Source of the DNA: Candidatus Thorarchaeota archaeon
Lineage (GTDB): Archaea > Asgardarchaeota > Thorarchaeia > Thorarchaeales > Thorarchaeaceae
Direction: 5' to 3'
Length of the DNA stretch: 64,000 nt
Assembly: GCA_016839345.1 (NCBI GenBank)
Contig: JAEOUL010000163.1
Span: forward strand, 1 to 64,000
This document shows, piece after piece, positions 50,212 to 59,733 of the stretch. A program made the position numbers and the translations under genes. Every line of letters begins with the position of its first letter. Position 1 is the stretch's first letter. The notes under the pieces were generated by a model. The model was not told the DNA's origin. It made no database searches and saw only the letters and a program-made list of their open reading frames with translations.

Positions 50212-52059
50212 ATGCAGCCCACCAAGAGAATTGAATTGGATGCATTAATGACAATTCCACAGGTTTCATTCTGGAAAGTGTCTCCTAACAAGAGGTACAT
50301 TTCAATAGTGGTGAACAGAATTCATGAGAATTCTGATGTATTCCTGAAAACTACCTACAGCGCGGGTGAACTTGTTCCTCTGACAAAAACACCTGAAACT
50401 ACTTTCGTTGAGGATTGGGCTCCTGATTCCAAATCAATTTTAATATCCGAAGATAAAGCTGGTAATGAGCGTATAACGCTCTATAGAGTATTCCTTGACT
50501 GTCCTCAAGAAATGAATCCCGTCACTCAACAAGAACCTAATTATTATTTGTATGGAGGTCAGTTCGGACCAAGAGGGGACTACATAGCTTACGCAATGAA
50601 CTACGATATTGACACAAAAAGAGAAACTGAAACATTTCGAATAATTGTGCAGGACTTGGAAACCAGTGATAGGCTAGTTGTTGCACGACCTGACAGACCC
50701 ACAGATCCTAAGCTAGAAATCGATCCCAACAATAGGTTTATTCTTTACAAAAGAGCTGATGAACACCCATCCGGTTCACAATGGTGGATTGTGTCTATTG
50801 ACGGCGATGAAGATCGTGAAATCTTGAATTTTGGTTCTAAAGCTAAGATCAATGCTGCTTGGACATATGATGGAAGAGTCTTGTTTGACACTGACACGCT
50901 CGATGGAGTGCGTCATAATTCGGTTGGAATTGGATTCTACGATATTGGATCCAATGAAATAGATTGGCTTTCAAAACCAACTGAAGGTGGGACATATGAC
51001 TCTTCAATTGTGCCTGAACATTCGCATCATATCATGGTATGCGAAGATATTGAAGCCAGAACAAGACCGTACATCTATGACCTCAAGACAGATGTCCTAG
51101 CAAATGCAACTTCAACAAGAGGAAATTTAAGGCCCATCACAAACCTTGAAGGAGAAGAATGGCTCGGAGTCTACTACAGTTCCACAAGTCCTCATAATAT
51201 TGTTAGATTCAATCTCAATTCACTAGACCCTGATTCCTTCACGTATCTCACTGACTTCTTGAGTTATAGTAGGGTGAAAAAGGAGGACTTGACTCCTGCT
51301 GAGGATTTCAGGTGGATTTCTGCTGACAATACTATGATTCATGGTTGGCTATACAAATCTGCTGATCCAAATGGAAAAGCTATAATCTTCATTCATGGAG
51401 GTCCAACAGCTCATTCTGAAGATGCTCTTAACCCACAGATTCAATATTTTTGTTCTTTGGGTTATAACATTCTCGATCCCAACTATAGAGGCTCAACAGG
51501 TTATGGCGTCAATTTTCGAGAACTGATCAAGAAAGATGGATGGGGCGGGTTGGACAAAGAGGATGTCAGAACTGGAATAGAGACACTAATTGAGAAAGGG
51601 ATTGCAATACCTCACAAGGTCGGAATATTCGGTACAAGTTATGGTGGCTATATGAGCTGGAACGCCATAACGCATTTCCCTACAAAAGTTGTCGCTGCTG
51701 CAGCTCCCATTTGTGGAATGACTGATCTAGTTGTTGATTATGAAACCACAAGACCCGATTTGAGACCCTACTCTGAGGAGATGCTTGGTGGTTCACCATC
51801 TCAAGTTCCTGACAGATACAAAGAGAGGTCTCCAATCAACTATGTTCAGAATATTCAAGGAAAACTATTGATTATTCAGGGTCTAAGAGATCCTAATGTT
51901 ACAAAAACTAATGTTGCTGAAGTGGAGAAAAGACTGGAAAAACACGGAATTCATTATGAAAAGATGGTTTTCGAAGATGAAGGTCATGGAATAAAACGTG
52001 AGAAAAATGTTAAAGCTCTAATCAAACGATTGACAGAGTTTTTTGATAAGTCGCTTTGA
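50212..52059 (+). CDS. Prolyl oligopeptidase family (S9) serine peptidase
   Basis: A 615-residue protein. Residues about 10-340 form a WD40-like beta propeller, and residues about 360-615 an alpha/beta hydrolase. The catalytic triad is visible: Ser476 in GTSYGGYMSW, Asp560 in LRDPNV and His592 in EDEGHGI. Oxyanion-hole region IFIHGGPTAHS precedes them. There is no signal peptide, so it acts in the cytoplasm, probably on small peptides as an acylaminoacyl- or dipeptidyl-peptidase-type enzyme. Its 3' end converges with cofE. Confidence 0.94.
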   Translation: MQPTKRIELDALMTIPQVSFWKVSPNKRYISIVVNRIHENSDVFLKTTYSAGELVPLTKTPETTFVEDWAPDSKSILISEDKAGNERITLYRVFLDCPQEMNPVTQQEPNYYLYGGQFGPRGDYIAYAMNYDIDTKRETETFRIIVQDLETSDRLVVARPDRPTDPKLEIDPNNRFILYKRADEHPSGSQWWIVSIDGDEDREILNFGSKAKINAAWTYDGRVLFDTDTLDGVRHNSVGIGFYDIGSNEIDWLSKPTEGGTYDSSIVPEHSHHIMVCEDIEARTRPYIYDLKTDVLANATSTRGNLRPITNLEGEEWLGVYYSSTSPHNIVRFNLNSLDPDSFTYLTDFLSYSRVKKEDLTPAEDFRWISADNTMIHGWLYKSADPNGKAIIFIHGGPTAHSEDALNPQIQYFCSLGYNILDPNYRGSTGYGVNFRELIKKDGWGGLDKEDVRTGIETLIEKGIAIPHKVGIFGTSYGGYMSWNAITHFPTKVVAAAAPICGMTDLVVDYETTRPDLRPYSEEMLGGSPSQVPDRYKERSPINYVQNIQGKLLIIQGLRDPNVTKTNVAEVEKRLEKHGIHYEKMVFEDEGHGIKREKNVKALIKRLTEFFDKSL

Positions 52060-52066
52060 CAAGCTA

Positions 52067-52822
52067 CTATCTGAAGAGATTCTCTGAATCTTCTCGAAGG
52101 ATATGACTTGCACACTCTTCGCTGAACATAAAATTGATTCCTCGGGCAATGACAATTGGTATACCCTCTCCTGCTTGACCCATCAAGAGTTCAGCAGCTG
52201 ATGCAACTTGGTCTGCCAAACATACTAGAGACCCCTGGAGTTTATGACCGTAGAGATCCTCTTTGCCTACATTGTAAATGAATGGTGACATACCAGCAAC
52301 TCCAATAGCTAGATTCACTGCTCCCTTCCTCCAAGGTCGGCCTTGAGTATCAGTTATTATGACTGGGATATTGAAACCCATACGTTCAGAGAGTACCTTG
52401 TTGATTTGCTGCGCAGAAGCATCAGGATCATCAGGTAATGCGATGAGTGTGTGTGGAGGTGCATTACTCTCATCCACTCCAGAGAAGTCAGTGATAATAC
52501 CGTGTTGGGTTCTGGTAATCAACACAGGTCTTTCTCTCAAGACCTCACGTGCTTCTCTAAGCGCTATTTCAACTCTCTCTGCTGTTTGACTAAGTTCTTC
52601 AGATATTTCTCTGGCTTTGCCAGATATTTCTACTTCCTCTAAATGGTACAACTTTCCTTCTGCAATGGAAACAATGGAATGAGTGACAACAACGATATCT
52701 CCTGGGAAAAGGTCAACTGATTTTTCCTTTAGACTCATCAGTATAAGTTCTGAAATATTATCTCCAAAACGGACTAATGGAAATCCAATGATTGGGATTA
52801 ACTCAATACTGTCGTCGTTCAT
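52067..52822 (-). CDS. cofE: Coenzyme F420-0:L-glutamate ligase
   Basis: A 251-residue protein of the CofE family: N-terminal LIPIIGFPLVRFGDN, DIVVVTHSIVSIAEGKL, TRTQHGIITDFSGVDESNA, VIITDTQGRPWRKGAVNLA (metal- and GTP-binding region) and LYGHKLQGSLVCLADQ. CofE adds gamma-linked glutamates to F420-0 with GTP and divalent metal. F420 is typical of archaea, which supports the lineage call. Its start overlaps the end of the ECF-type membrane protein gene by 20 bases, so the two are translationally coupled. Confidence 0.95.
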   Translation of the reverse strand: MNDDSIELIPIIGFPLVRFGDNISELILMSLKEKSVDLFPGDIVVVTHSIVSIAEGKLYHLEEVEISGKAREISEELSQTAERVEIALREAREVLRERPVLITRTQHGIITDFSGVDESNAPPHTLIALPDDPDASAQQINKVLSERMGFNIPVIITDTQGRPWRKGAVNLAIGVAGMSPFIYNVGKEDLYGHKLQGSLVCLADQVASAAELLMGQAGEGIPIVIARGINFMFSEECASHILREDSENLFR

Positions 52823-53450
52823 CTGAACTTGTTTCTAGCTCTTCTTCTGATATTTCTTCGTACTTGTCGAATTTCGTAGATCTATATTTTCCGAGTCCAG
52901 CTTGAATCGCTAGACTTTCTGGTATCATCCTATACAAAATAATGCCGCCAAGTACATTGATTATTGCTTGTAAAATGTTCCAAGGTATATAGGCTATTGA
53001 CGCAACAATTGCTGTTTCAAAGGACATATACCCGAAGAAGGTAAACAATATAATGTTTCCAAAGTACATTCCAATCGCACGAAATGCAGATGCTGAAATC
53101 AGATATACTCCTGCAGTCCATTTCCAATCAATATCGCGGTTCCTCATCAGTAGTTTTGCGACAATCAATCCCAACAAGGTTAGTATCTCAGAGAGTCCCT
53201 TGAACGCTGCTCCATTGAAATTTCTGTAACCTATAAAGACCCACATGACACCTACAGAGAGAAATGAGTATGCCATTCCAAGCCCCTGAAAGATAATCAT
53301 TATCGGAATGCCAGTCCAATCAATAGTAAAACCTGGTACAGGTGTGTAAAAATCAGTCAAACCTGGAATTGGAAATATCTCAAGAGCTATGATAATTGAC
53401 GTAAAAATGGCAAATAACGCAACACTCTTTGAGTCTGTTCTAATCTCCAA
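52803..53450 (-). CDS. ECF transporter S-component-like membrane protein
   Basis: A 215-residue protein with about six hydrophobic helices (between residues 8 and 185) and a charged C-terminal tail. The pattern AFKGLSEILTLLGLIVAKLLM and small-residue-rich helices resemble substrate-binding S components of energy-coupling-factor vitamin transporters, but the match is by general layout. TTG start with AGGAG 10-15 bases upstream. Coupling to cofE makes a flavin- or deazaflavin-related substrate a reasonable guess. No EcfA or EcfT gene is adjacent. Confidence 0.65.
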   Translation of the reverse strand: MEIRTDSKSVALFAIFTSIIIALEIFPIPGLTDFYTPVPGFTIDWTGIPIMIIFQGLGMAYSFLSVGVMWVFIGYRNFNGAAFKGLSEILTLLGLIVAKLLMRNRDIDWKWTAGVYLISASAFRAIGMYFGNIILFTFFGYMSFETAIVASIAYIPWNILQAIINVLGGIILYRMIPESLAIQAGLGKYRSTKFDKYEEISEEELETSSDERRQY

Positions 53451-53860
53451 TCTTTCTAATCTCCTTACGTACTCTCATTATAAGGCTGATTTTGTGCTCT
53501 ACACTACTGGAATAAAAGGTAATTGCAAATGTTGTAAATGTGAGAATTGTAAAAAGAGTAGAGTCCCCCTTCATCAGAAAGGGGATATTAGCAATCAAAA
53601 ACTACTTGTGTTTGTGATGGATCTTCATAGAGTGTTTTTTCATCTCCTCTTGAAATCCAAGACTTTTACCAGAGTTTACACTCGAATTTATCTAATTGTT
53701 CATCTATATCAAAAATATTAACTATAGTTAAAAGAAGATTATTAATATTTCTGTAATTGCTAATAAACTCCTATCGAATTTTCGAAAAATGATGTTGCGT
53801 TTGAACGAAATGAGTTCATAAAAGATTGAAAACAAGAAGATTAAGAGGTGAGAATGCGCT
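53451..53860. other. 410-base intergenic region between divergent genes
   Basis: No gene is supported here. A minus-strand TATA-like element (53476-53485) fits the ECF-type gene. A CCCCTT/AAGGGG stem with 7-base loop is at 53566-53584, a perfect 14-bp palindrome (TTAACTATAGTTAA) at 53718-53731, and an AT-rich stretch (about 53705-53760) probably contains the promoter of the surface-protein gene. No known riboswitch pattern is recognisable. Confidence 0.5.
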
Positions 53861-56170
53861 ATGACGCACGCTCCAAGGAAGATGATATTAGGGATAGTAA
53901 TCTCATTGGCTTTCCTATTCGGAACAATTGCTGCCCCTGTATCAGCTCTTCAGACAAATATAGTAATTGAAAAATTCAATCAAGGTTATAGATCAGGTAC
54001 AAATAATCACACCTACGTGTATGTTGAACCTGATCCCTTGAGTTTTATTTCGAAAAGTTATCTTCATGCAAATGAGGATATGGATTACACTCGGTACAGA
54101 TACAATAATGGAGGATGGACAACATCTGGCTCCATTATCTCAGATGGAACTAACGCCCCATTCAATTGGCAGTGGTTCGGTACCCTCTCAGCTGGTCCCT
54201 TTGACAATGCTGCTACTCTTCCTGCATTCTATGACTTTGAAGCAGCAGATGGATCAGAGTTCGTATTGAACACCACACTTGAGTTAAGGACCTACTCCCT
54301 TGCACTTGGTCAGCATACATCTGTAATTGTTGATGCCGGTACCTATTATGTGGGGACATTGGGTCTAAGCGGTCAGGAATTCGTACATCTGACTGTTGAT
54401 TCCAGACAAGATTTTGTCACATGGGAAGTTACTGTCCTTGACCCAGAAGGCAGACAATTGGCTATGTATTTTGGATTAGAGGGGGATATTTGGACAATTC
54501 CGTTTAAAGCATCCATAGCTGGAACTTACTACGTTCTAATTGCAGCTAATCCATCAATTGGGACATTTGCACTGTTCGACCTTCTACCCGTCGCTGTATC
54601 TCCGACACCAATTGCTCTCGGCGAAATAGTAACTGGAGAGTTGCAAGCTGCAGAAATAATAGTTGACCCAGAATCAGGAAGCTGGGTGTTTGAGGAAAAA
54701 GCTCCAACAGCACGTACTTATAGTGTCACTTGTCCCGATGATGTTGGTTCATTGACCTACGCATTCAACTATGGTGGGTTATTTGACACTATGGAAGAGT
54801 ATATACTGTTCACAAGTGATGCCTTTGGTTACAGTATTGATGGCGGGTATCGCTACAGTGGGAGTGCAACTCACCCTACAACTGGAGAATACTTCTATCG
54901 GGATGGTCCCTACTATGTCACTGTCATTGGAGGGGATAATACCGGGTACACACTGTACAACCGTGTAAACAGCTATGGTGATCTCCCTGTGAATCATGAG
55001 TTCCAATTTGAGAACTATTTGGGAGCCACAACTACACATGCCTACAGACTTGACATTAATGAAACATCAATCCTGCGAATGAACTCTACAGCAACTAGCG
55101 GTCTCAATGTATATTTAACTGGTGTCTATGAGAACGGTTACCGTGTTTCAAGGACTATATCATATGGTGCTAACATGCTATCATCTATTGAGTACTTCTT
55201 GCCTGAAGGAGAGTACTTCGTTGAAATGGAAGTAGCTGATGGTGTCAACGAATGGGCTGAATTCAATATCGGTCCTTTTGTTGAAGATACACGGACCACT
55301 ATCGTCGATGTTGGTGGCTTCATTATGGACACAGAAATCTTTCAGGTGTACAACATGACCATCTTCCTAAACAATGAGGACAACGTCACGGTAGCTCTGG
55401 ATGTTACCTACTATGATGCAGCAGGCGATGATATATACAGTGCTGGAATGCTTCTAGCAAATAGGTGGGATGGGTCTCAGATACTGCCACACCCAATCTA
55501 CTGGAACAATGCAACTTTCACTTATCCCTATCAGGGTTGGGGTGAAGGTCCAGCATATGCTGGATTCTGTGTGTATCTTGTTGATAACAACACACAGGGT
55601 GCAACGAATGAATACACAGACTATCCTGTGGATCTCACCATAGAATGGGTGAACACATTCAATGACTACTATGAAAGTATCGAAAACTTCGATGTTTCAA
55701 CAGGAGCAGCACACACCAATATTACGCTACCATTACCTGGCGGCTTAGAGGAGTACCACGGAATCATGTTGAACACAACTCCAGGTACTTGGTACAATGT
55801 GTCTATAATGACTGGAGGTTTAAATGACTTGGACGTTGGTCTCTTCAGTTTCTACGATAGCAAGACTCACTATATTCCAGATGGTGACCTCATGGATACC
55901 TATATTGGCACTCTTTACGAGCATTCAATCCAGTTTGGAGCCATCTCGGACATGCTTCTATTGGACCTCGATGCTGATAGAGCTTCTGCTGAAGGTTTCA
56001 TCTGGATCGAGATAACTCCGATGGAAACCAATCAGATTGAGATCTTGCCAATTACTCCACTTGGTCCTGATATCATGAGCATATTGGGTAGTATAGCAAT
56101 TCCCGCAATCATCGGTGTAGGAGTCATAGTTGTAGTCTACATTGTATACGTCAAGAAATTCAAGTCTTAG
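53861..56170 (+). CDS. Large secreted/surface protein with signal peptide and C-terminal membrane anchor
   Basis: A 769-residue protein. Residues 1-30 form a signal peptide (basic start, MILGIVISLAFLFGTIAA, cleavage near PVSALQ). The long ectodomain is rich in Tyr, Gly, Thr and Asn with beta-sandwich character, similar to pre-peptidase C-terminal-type repeats (for example AGTYYVLIAANPSIG and PEGEYFVEMEVADG). The C-terminus is a membrane helix (ILGSIAIPAIIGVGVIVVVY) with short basic KKFKS tail. The ATG has AAGAGGTGAGA upstream. It probably coats the cell or binds external ligands. No enzymatic domain is recognised. Confidence 0.87.
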   Translation: MTHAPRKMILGIVISLAFLFGTIAAPVSALQTNIVIEKFNQGYRSGTNNHTYVYVEPDPLSFISKSYLHANEDMDYTRYRYNNGGWTTSGSIISDGTNAPFNWQWFGTLSAGPFDNAATLPAFYDFEAADGSEFVLNTTLELRTYSLALGQHTSVIVDAGTYYVGTLGLSGQEFVHLTVDSRQDFVTWEVTVLDPEGRQLAMYFGLEGDIWTIPFKASIAGTYYVLIAANPSIGTFALFDLLPVAVSPTPIALGEIVTGELQAAEIIVDPESGSWVFEEKAPTARTYSVTCPDDVGSLTYAFNYGGLFDTMEEYILFTSDAFGYSIDGGYRYSGSATHPTTGEYFYRDGPYYVTVIGGDNTGYTLYNRVNSYGDLPVNHEFQFENYLGATTTHAYRLDINETSILRMNSTATSGLNVYLTGVYENGYRVSRTISYGANMLSSIEYFLPEGEYFVEMEVADGVNEWAEFNIGPFVEDTRTTIVDVGGFIMDTEIFQVYNMTIFLNNEDNVTVALDVTYYDAAGDDIYSAGMLLANRWDGSQILPHPIYWNNATFTYPYQGWGEGPAYAGFCVYLVDNNTQGATNEYTDYPVDLTIEWVNTFNDYYESIENFDVSTGAAHTNITLPLPGGLEEYHGIMLNTTPGTWYNVSIMTGGLNDLDVGLFSFYDSKTHYIPDGDLMDTYIGTLYEHSIQFGAISDMLLLDLDADRASAEGFIWIEITPMETNQIEILPITPLGPDIMSILGSIAIPAIIGVGVIVVVYIVYVKKFKS

Positions 56171-56181
56171 AAACAAATATC

Positions 56182-56218
56182 GATCCGGTCTTGTACCGGG
56201 TCGACACCTTTTCTTTTT
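56182..56218 (+). terminator. Hairpin terminator after the surface-protein gene
   Basis: GATCCGGT (56182-56189) and ACCGGGTC (56195-56202) form an 8-bp stem with a 5-base loop, followed by a T-rich tract (56209-56218). It lies 12 bases after the stop. Confidence 0.65.
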
Positions 56219-56297
56219 CCCTAATTACATTCTAGTCAAACTCTCTTGCCCATTGATTCTTATCCGCTTGTTGCTTCTATCAGAACAGGGAGATTCA

Positions 56298-57056
56298 ATG
56301 TCCAGCAAAAAAGAGATTCCGTGGTATGCGAATGATACAATGTGGACAATTATGGAACCTATTTTGTTCACAGAGGCTCGTATTGCTCACACAGTTGCTG
56401 AAGTTGATTCTATCAAATCACTGTGTAAAATCCAAAATGACGAATCTATTCTAGATCTTTGTTGCGGGATTGGGCGTCATTCTCTTGAGTTCTCTAGGCG
56501 CGGGCACAATGTCGTAGGTGTAGATAGAACTAGGTTGTATTTAGAAAAAGCAATCGCAAGGGCACAGGAAGAAAGACTGAACATTGAATTCGTTTTGGAT
56601 GACATGAGAACCTTCTACCGCAAGAAGTCGTTTGACATTGTATTGAGTATGTTCACTTCCTTCAGTTATTTCGAGGACCATGAAGAACAGATGCTAGTTC
56701 TACGAAATATCTATGCGTCTCTCAGAGCTGGAGGTCGATTCATATTGGAATCTATGGGAAAGGAAATATTGGCACGGATATTTCTGAGACAAAACTGGTC
56801 GGAATGGCCGCATGGTTTTATGATGGAAGAGAGAGAAGCCATCGAAAACTGGAGTAAGATGCACAACAAATGGATTTTCATAGAGAGGGATGGTACTGTT
56901 CACAGATTTGATGTCATCCATTGGATTTATTCTGGAGCTGAGATCAAGAAAATGTTGGAGAAGGTTGGATTCTCTGACATCAGAATCTATGGAGGTCTTG
57001 ATGGAAGACCCTATGATAATGAAGCCGCTAGACTTGTGGTTGTAGCAACAAAGTGA
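56298..57056 (+). CDS. Class I SAM-dependent methyltransferase
   Basis: A 252-residue protein with motif I ILDLCCGIGRHSLEFSRRG, acidic end of strand 2 (VVGVDRT), motif II-like FDIVLSMFTSFSYFEDHEE, and a C-terminal beta hairpin region. The ATG at 56298 follows GGGAGATTC and is far better than the ORF extension to 56142, which overlaps the upstream gene and terminator. The substrate cannot be read from sequence. The adenine deaminase gene follows on the same strand after about 55 bases. Confidence 0.9.
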   Translation: MSSKKEIPWYANDTMWTIMEPILFTEARIAHTVAEVDSIKSLCKIQNDESILDLCCGIGRHSLEFSRRGHNVVGVDRTRLYLEKAIARAQEERLNIEFVLDDMRTFYRKKSFDIVLSMFTSFSYFEDHEEQMLVLRNIYASLRAGGRFILESMGKEILARIFLRQNWSEWPHGFMMEEREAIENWSKMHNKWIFIERDGTVHRFDVIHWIYSGAEIKKMLEKVGFSDIRIYGGLDGRPYDNEAARLVVVATK

Positions 57057-57110
57057 ACCAATTGGAAACCCTTTTCATAGCTGCTGCATAGGGCATTGGG
57101 AGTGAGAAGA

Positions 57111-58856
57111 ATGTTTCTAACACGTTCAGAGGACTACCCCATTGATCAAATGATAGATGTCGCATCTGGAAGAACCCGTGCAGATATGGTATTGAAAAAC
57201 GCCAATGTTGTGAACGTGTTTACAGGCGACGTGACCAAGGGAGATATTGCAATTCATCGTGAATTCATAGCTGGAATTGGTGATTATGTTGGAAAAGAGG
57301 TGATTGACCTCAAAGGTAAATTTGTAGCACCCTCATTTATCGATGGTCATGTGCATGTCGAATCATCCATGGTTATGCCAATCCAGTATGCTCGTGCAGT
57401 TGTCCCACATGGTACTGGAGCAGTTATTGCTGATCCTCATGAGATAGCGAATGTACTAGGTACTGAGGGCATCTTGTACATGAGTAAGAGTATGCGAGGC
57501 GGCGCTCTGGAGTTCTACATGATGCTACCCTCCTGTGTTCCAGCAACGGATCTTGAAACAAATGGTGTCGCTCTTGATTTTCTTGATATCAAGCCACTGA
57601 TGACAGAACACTATGTCTTGGGTCTGGCTGAAGCAATGAATTATCGTGGCGTTATCTATCGTGATCCCGATATACTAGAGAAAATACGTGTGGCATTAAG
57701 AATGGGTAAATTGATTGATGGTCATGCTCCAGAGTTGCGAGGCTTGGATCTCAATGCTTATGCAGCAGCAAGAATCTCATCAGATCATGAGTGCATAAGT
57801 ATTGATGAAGCAACGGCCAAGTTAGCAGCAGGATTACACATTCACATTCGCGAGGGTTCTACTGCAAAGAACCTACAAGACCTAGCTCCCCTGATTCAAC
57901 CTCACACTGCCATGTTCTGTAGCTTTGTAACCGACGACCGAAATACTCTCGATCTTCTTGAACGAGGGCACATCGATAGTATGATCCGTGATGCAATTGA
58001 GTTGGGGGTCGATCCAGTATTAGCTATCAAAGTTGCTACACTTTCAACTGCAAGGCACTACGGTCTCCAGTATGTGGGCGCTGTGGCCCCTGGATATCAT
58101 GCTGATTTGGTGGTACTAGATTCACTTGAGAAAATCAATGTAAAGATGGTCTTCAAACAAGGTGTAATAGTAGCTAAAGATGGAAAGATGATCAAGGATT
58201 TTGGGATTGAAGAGCAACCTCGGTTAAGACGCTCAGTTAATATTCACTATCTGCAGCCTGAAGATTTCCAAGTGAAGGCTCGTGGAAATCAGATGAATGT
58301 GATTGGTATGATTCCTAATCAGTTAATCACAGAACGACTGATTGAAGACACAAAGATAGAAGATGGTCTTGCAGTTCCTGACATTGATCGGGATATCACT
58401 AAAGTCGCGATTATCGAGAGGCATAATGCCTCAGAACCTCGCTCGATTGGATTTGTAAAAGGGATGGGTATCAAAGAAGGTGCTTTGGTGTCCTCGATTG
58501 CCCATGACAGTCATAATATAGTCGCAGTGGCTACAAACGATGAGGACCTCATACATGCTGCAATCCAAATCGTACGAATGCAAGGTGGTATTGCAATCGC
58601 AAAAGATGGTAAGATTATTGAATCACTCCCATTGCCTATTGCTGGTCTCATGTCTGACCAATCGATTGAACATGTGAGTGGAAAACTCAAGAACCTTAAG
58701 AAGGGAGCAAAAAGCCTCGGTACACCATTAGACGAACCCTTTATGGCAATGGCTTTCTTATCGCTCCCTGTTATACCTAAACTCAAGATAACGGATCTTG
58801 GCTTGGTCGATGTGGAGAGATTTCGATTGATTGACCTCTTTGATGTCACTAGCTAG
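57111..58856 (+). CDS. ade: Adenine deaminase
   Basis: A 581-residue amidohydrolase. Metal-binding DGHVHVESSMV, HGTGAVIADPHEIANVLG, DGHAPELRGLDLNAY and SSDHECIS, and the active-site-region FVTDDRNTLD are all present. The C-terminal domain carries VKGMGIKEGALVSSIAHDSHN. The enzyme converts adenine to hypoxanthine plus ammonia for purine salvage. ATG at 57111 is preceded by GGGAGTGAG; the TTG at 57096 would read through that site. Length fits the family. Confidence 0.96.
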   Translation: MFLTRSEDYPIDQMIDVASGRTRADMVLKNANVVNVFTGDVTKGDIAIHREFIAGIGDYVGKEVIDLKGKFVAPSFIDGHVHVESSMVMPIQYARAVVPHGTGAVIADPHEIANVLGTEGILYMSKSMRGGALEFYMMLPSCVPATDLETNGVALDFLDIKPLMTEHYVLGLAEAMNYRGVIYRDPDILEKIRVALRMGKLIDGHAPELRGLDLNAYAAARISSDHECISIDEATAKLAAGLHIHIREGSTAKNLQDLAPLIQPHTAMFCSFVTDDRNTLDLLERGHIDSMIRDAIELGVDPVLAIKVATLSTARHYGLQYVGAVAPGYHADLVVLDSLEKINVKMVFKQGVIVAKDGKMIKDFGIEEQPRLRRSVNIHYLQPEDFQVKARGNQMNVIGMIPNQLITERLIEDTKIEDGLAVPDIDRDITKVAIIERHNASEPRSIGFVKGMGIKEGALVSSIAHDSHNIVAVATNDEDLIHAAIQIVRMQGGIAIAKDGKIIESLPLPIAGLMSDQSIEHVSGKLKNLKKGAKSLGTPLDEPFMAMAFLSLPVIPKLKITDLGLVDVERFRLIDLFDVTS

Positions 58857-59733
58857 ATAATTCTTCAAGACTTTGCTTGAGGGAGAGATGTAATTTCTCT
58901 CTTGCATCTTTAAGCTGTTTCCGCTTCTTGTTTCCAACAAATATTGCCATTAATGATCCAATGAATACTAGGATGGTACCAAATAGAAATGCTCCCAATA
59001 ACATGGGCAGAAATATCGGATTTGGCAAACTAAGAAGACCAAAGAGGAGTCCTCGAAATAGTAAATGAGCTACTTCAATGACGAGTATCACCAAAAGAGT
59101 GATTCCAGCTCCCAGTTGCCGTTCGTGAATGTAAACCTGCAATGCCGATTGAAGTAGTATTGCTGATAGCAAGTTACCAAGAATGCTTAGGAGCAAAAGG
59201 GTGAGAGGCATTGTGAACCATAAGGGCAATTCAAAGAACGTAATTGCTGGAATACTCCATGGAGTTAGAAATTGGAAATATAGCATTCCAAGGAAGAATA
59301 TCAATTCAAAAACCATCATAATGATAGCTCCCAAACCAGTAATACGCAGGATCATGTTGTCAATTCTATCTGCCCAATCCATATTTGCCAGTTTTAGGTA
59401 ATCCTCATTGAGTGGCTTCGCCCAATCGCTCTCAGTGATACATGCTGTCTTGCTGCAATTGACAATCGTGAGAAGTTTTCCACCATATTCTCCTACTCTT
59501 TTTTGTTCACACTCCTCACAAATGAGATCTCCACATATATGACAAACTTCCTTTGCAAGTGTTCCAGGGTGATTAACACAATCTCTGCTCTGGCTAGAAC
59601 CAAGAATTGGTGACGCACAATATTCACAACGGTTGACCTTGTCCTGATTGAACACAGTGACCGGTCCACCGCAAACGGGACAGAGAACCTTTTCTTGGAT
59701 AGTATCTGTTTCGGTCAATAGCCTGCCCCCCAA
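58849..59733 (-). CDS. Zinc-ribbon/B-box-like membrane protein, downstream member of a pair
   Basis: A 294-residue protein. An N-terminal zinc ribbon (CPVCGG ... CEYC, about 18-42) is followed by a second Cys/His cluster (CVNHPGTLAKEVCHICGDLICEEC, given here only as C/H spacing: about residues 52-75) and a later Cys pair, then four to five hydrophobic helices (about 130-270) and a charged helical tail. The order of a ribbon plus a B-box-like cluster before membrane helices recurs in the upstream gene, with which it overlaps by 19 bases. Start is TTG at 59733. The last 8 bases overlap the adenine deaminase gene's end. Function unknown. Confidence 0.8.
   Translation of the reverse strand: MGGRLLTETDTIQEKVLCPVCGGPVTVFNQDKVNRCEYCASPILGSSQSRDCVNHPGTLAKEVCHICGDLICEECEQKRVGEYGGKLLTIVNCSKTACITESDWAKPLNEDYLKLANMDWADRIDNMILRITGLGAIIMMVFELIFFLGMLYFQFLTPWSIPAITFFELPLWFTMPLTLLLLSILGNLLSAILLQSALQVYIHERQLGAGITLLVILVIEVAHLLFRGLLFGLLSLPNPIFLPMLLGAFLFGTILVFIGSLMAIFVGNKKRKQLKDAREKLHLSLKQSLEELSS

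Noticed and set aside
53389..53721. A plus-strand frame with a Cys cluster (CKCCKCENC)
   Set aside because: Its first part overlaps the ECF-type gene on the other strand, composition is not protein-like after the cluster, and no start signal is seen. Treated as intergenic chance.
56142..56297. N-terminal extension of the methyltransferase frame into the upstream surface-protein gene
   Set aside because: It crosses the upstream stop and a terminator hairpin; the ATG at 56298 has a ribosome-binding site and family-like N-terminus.
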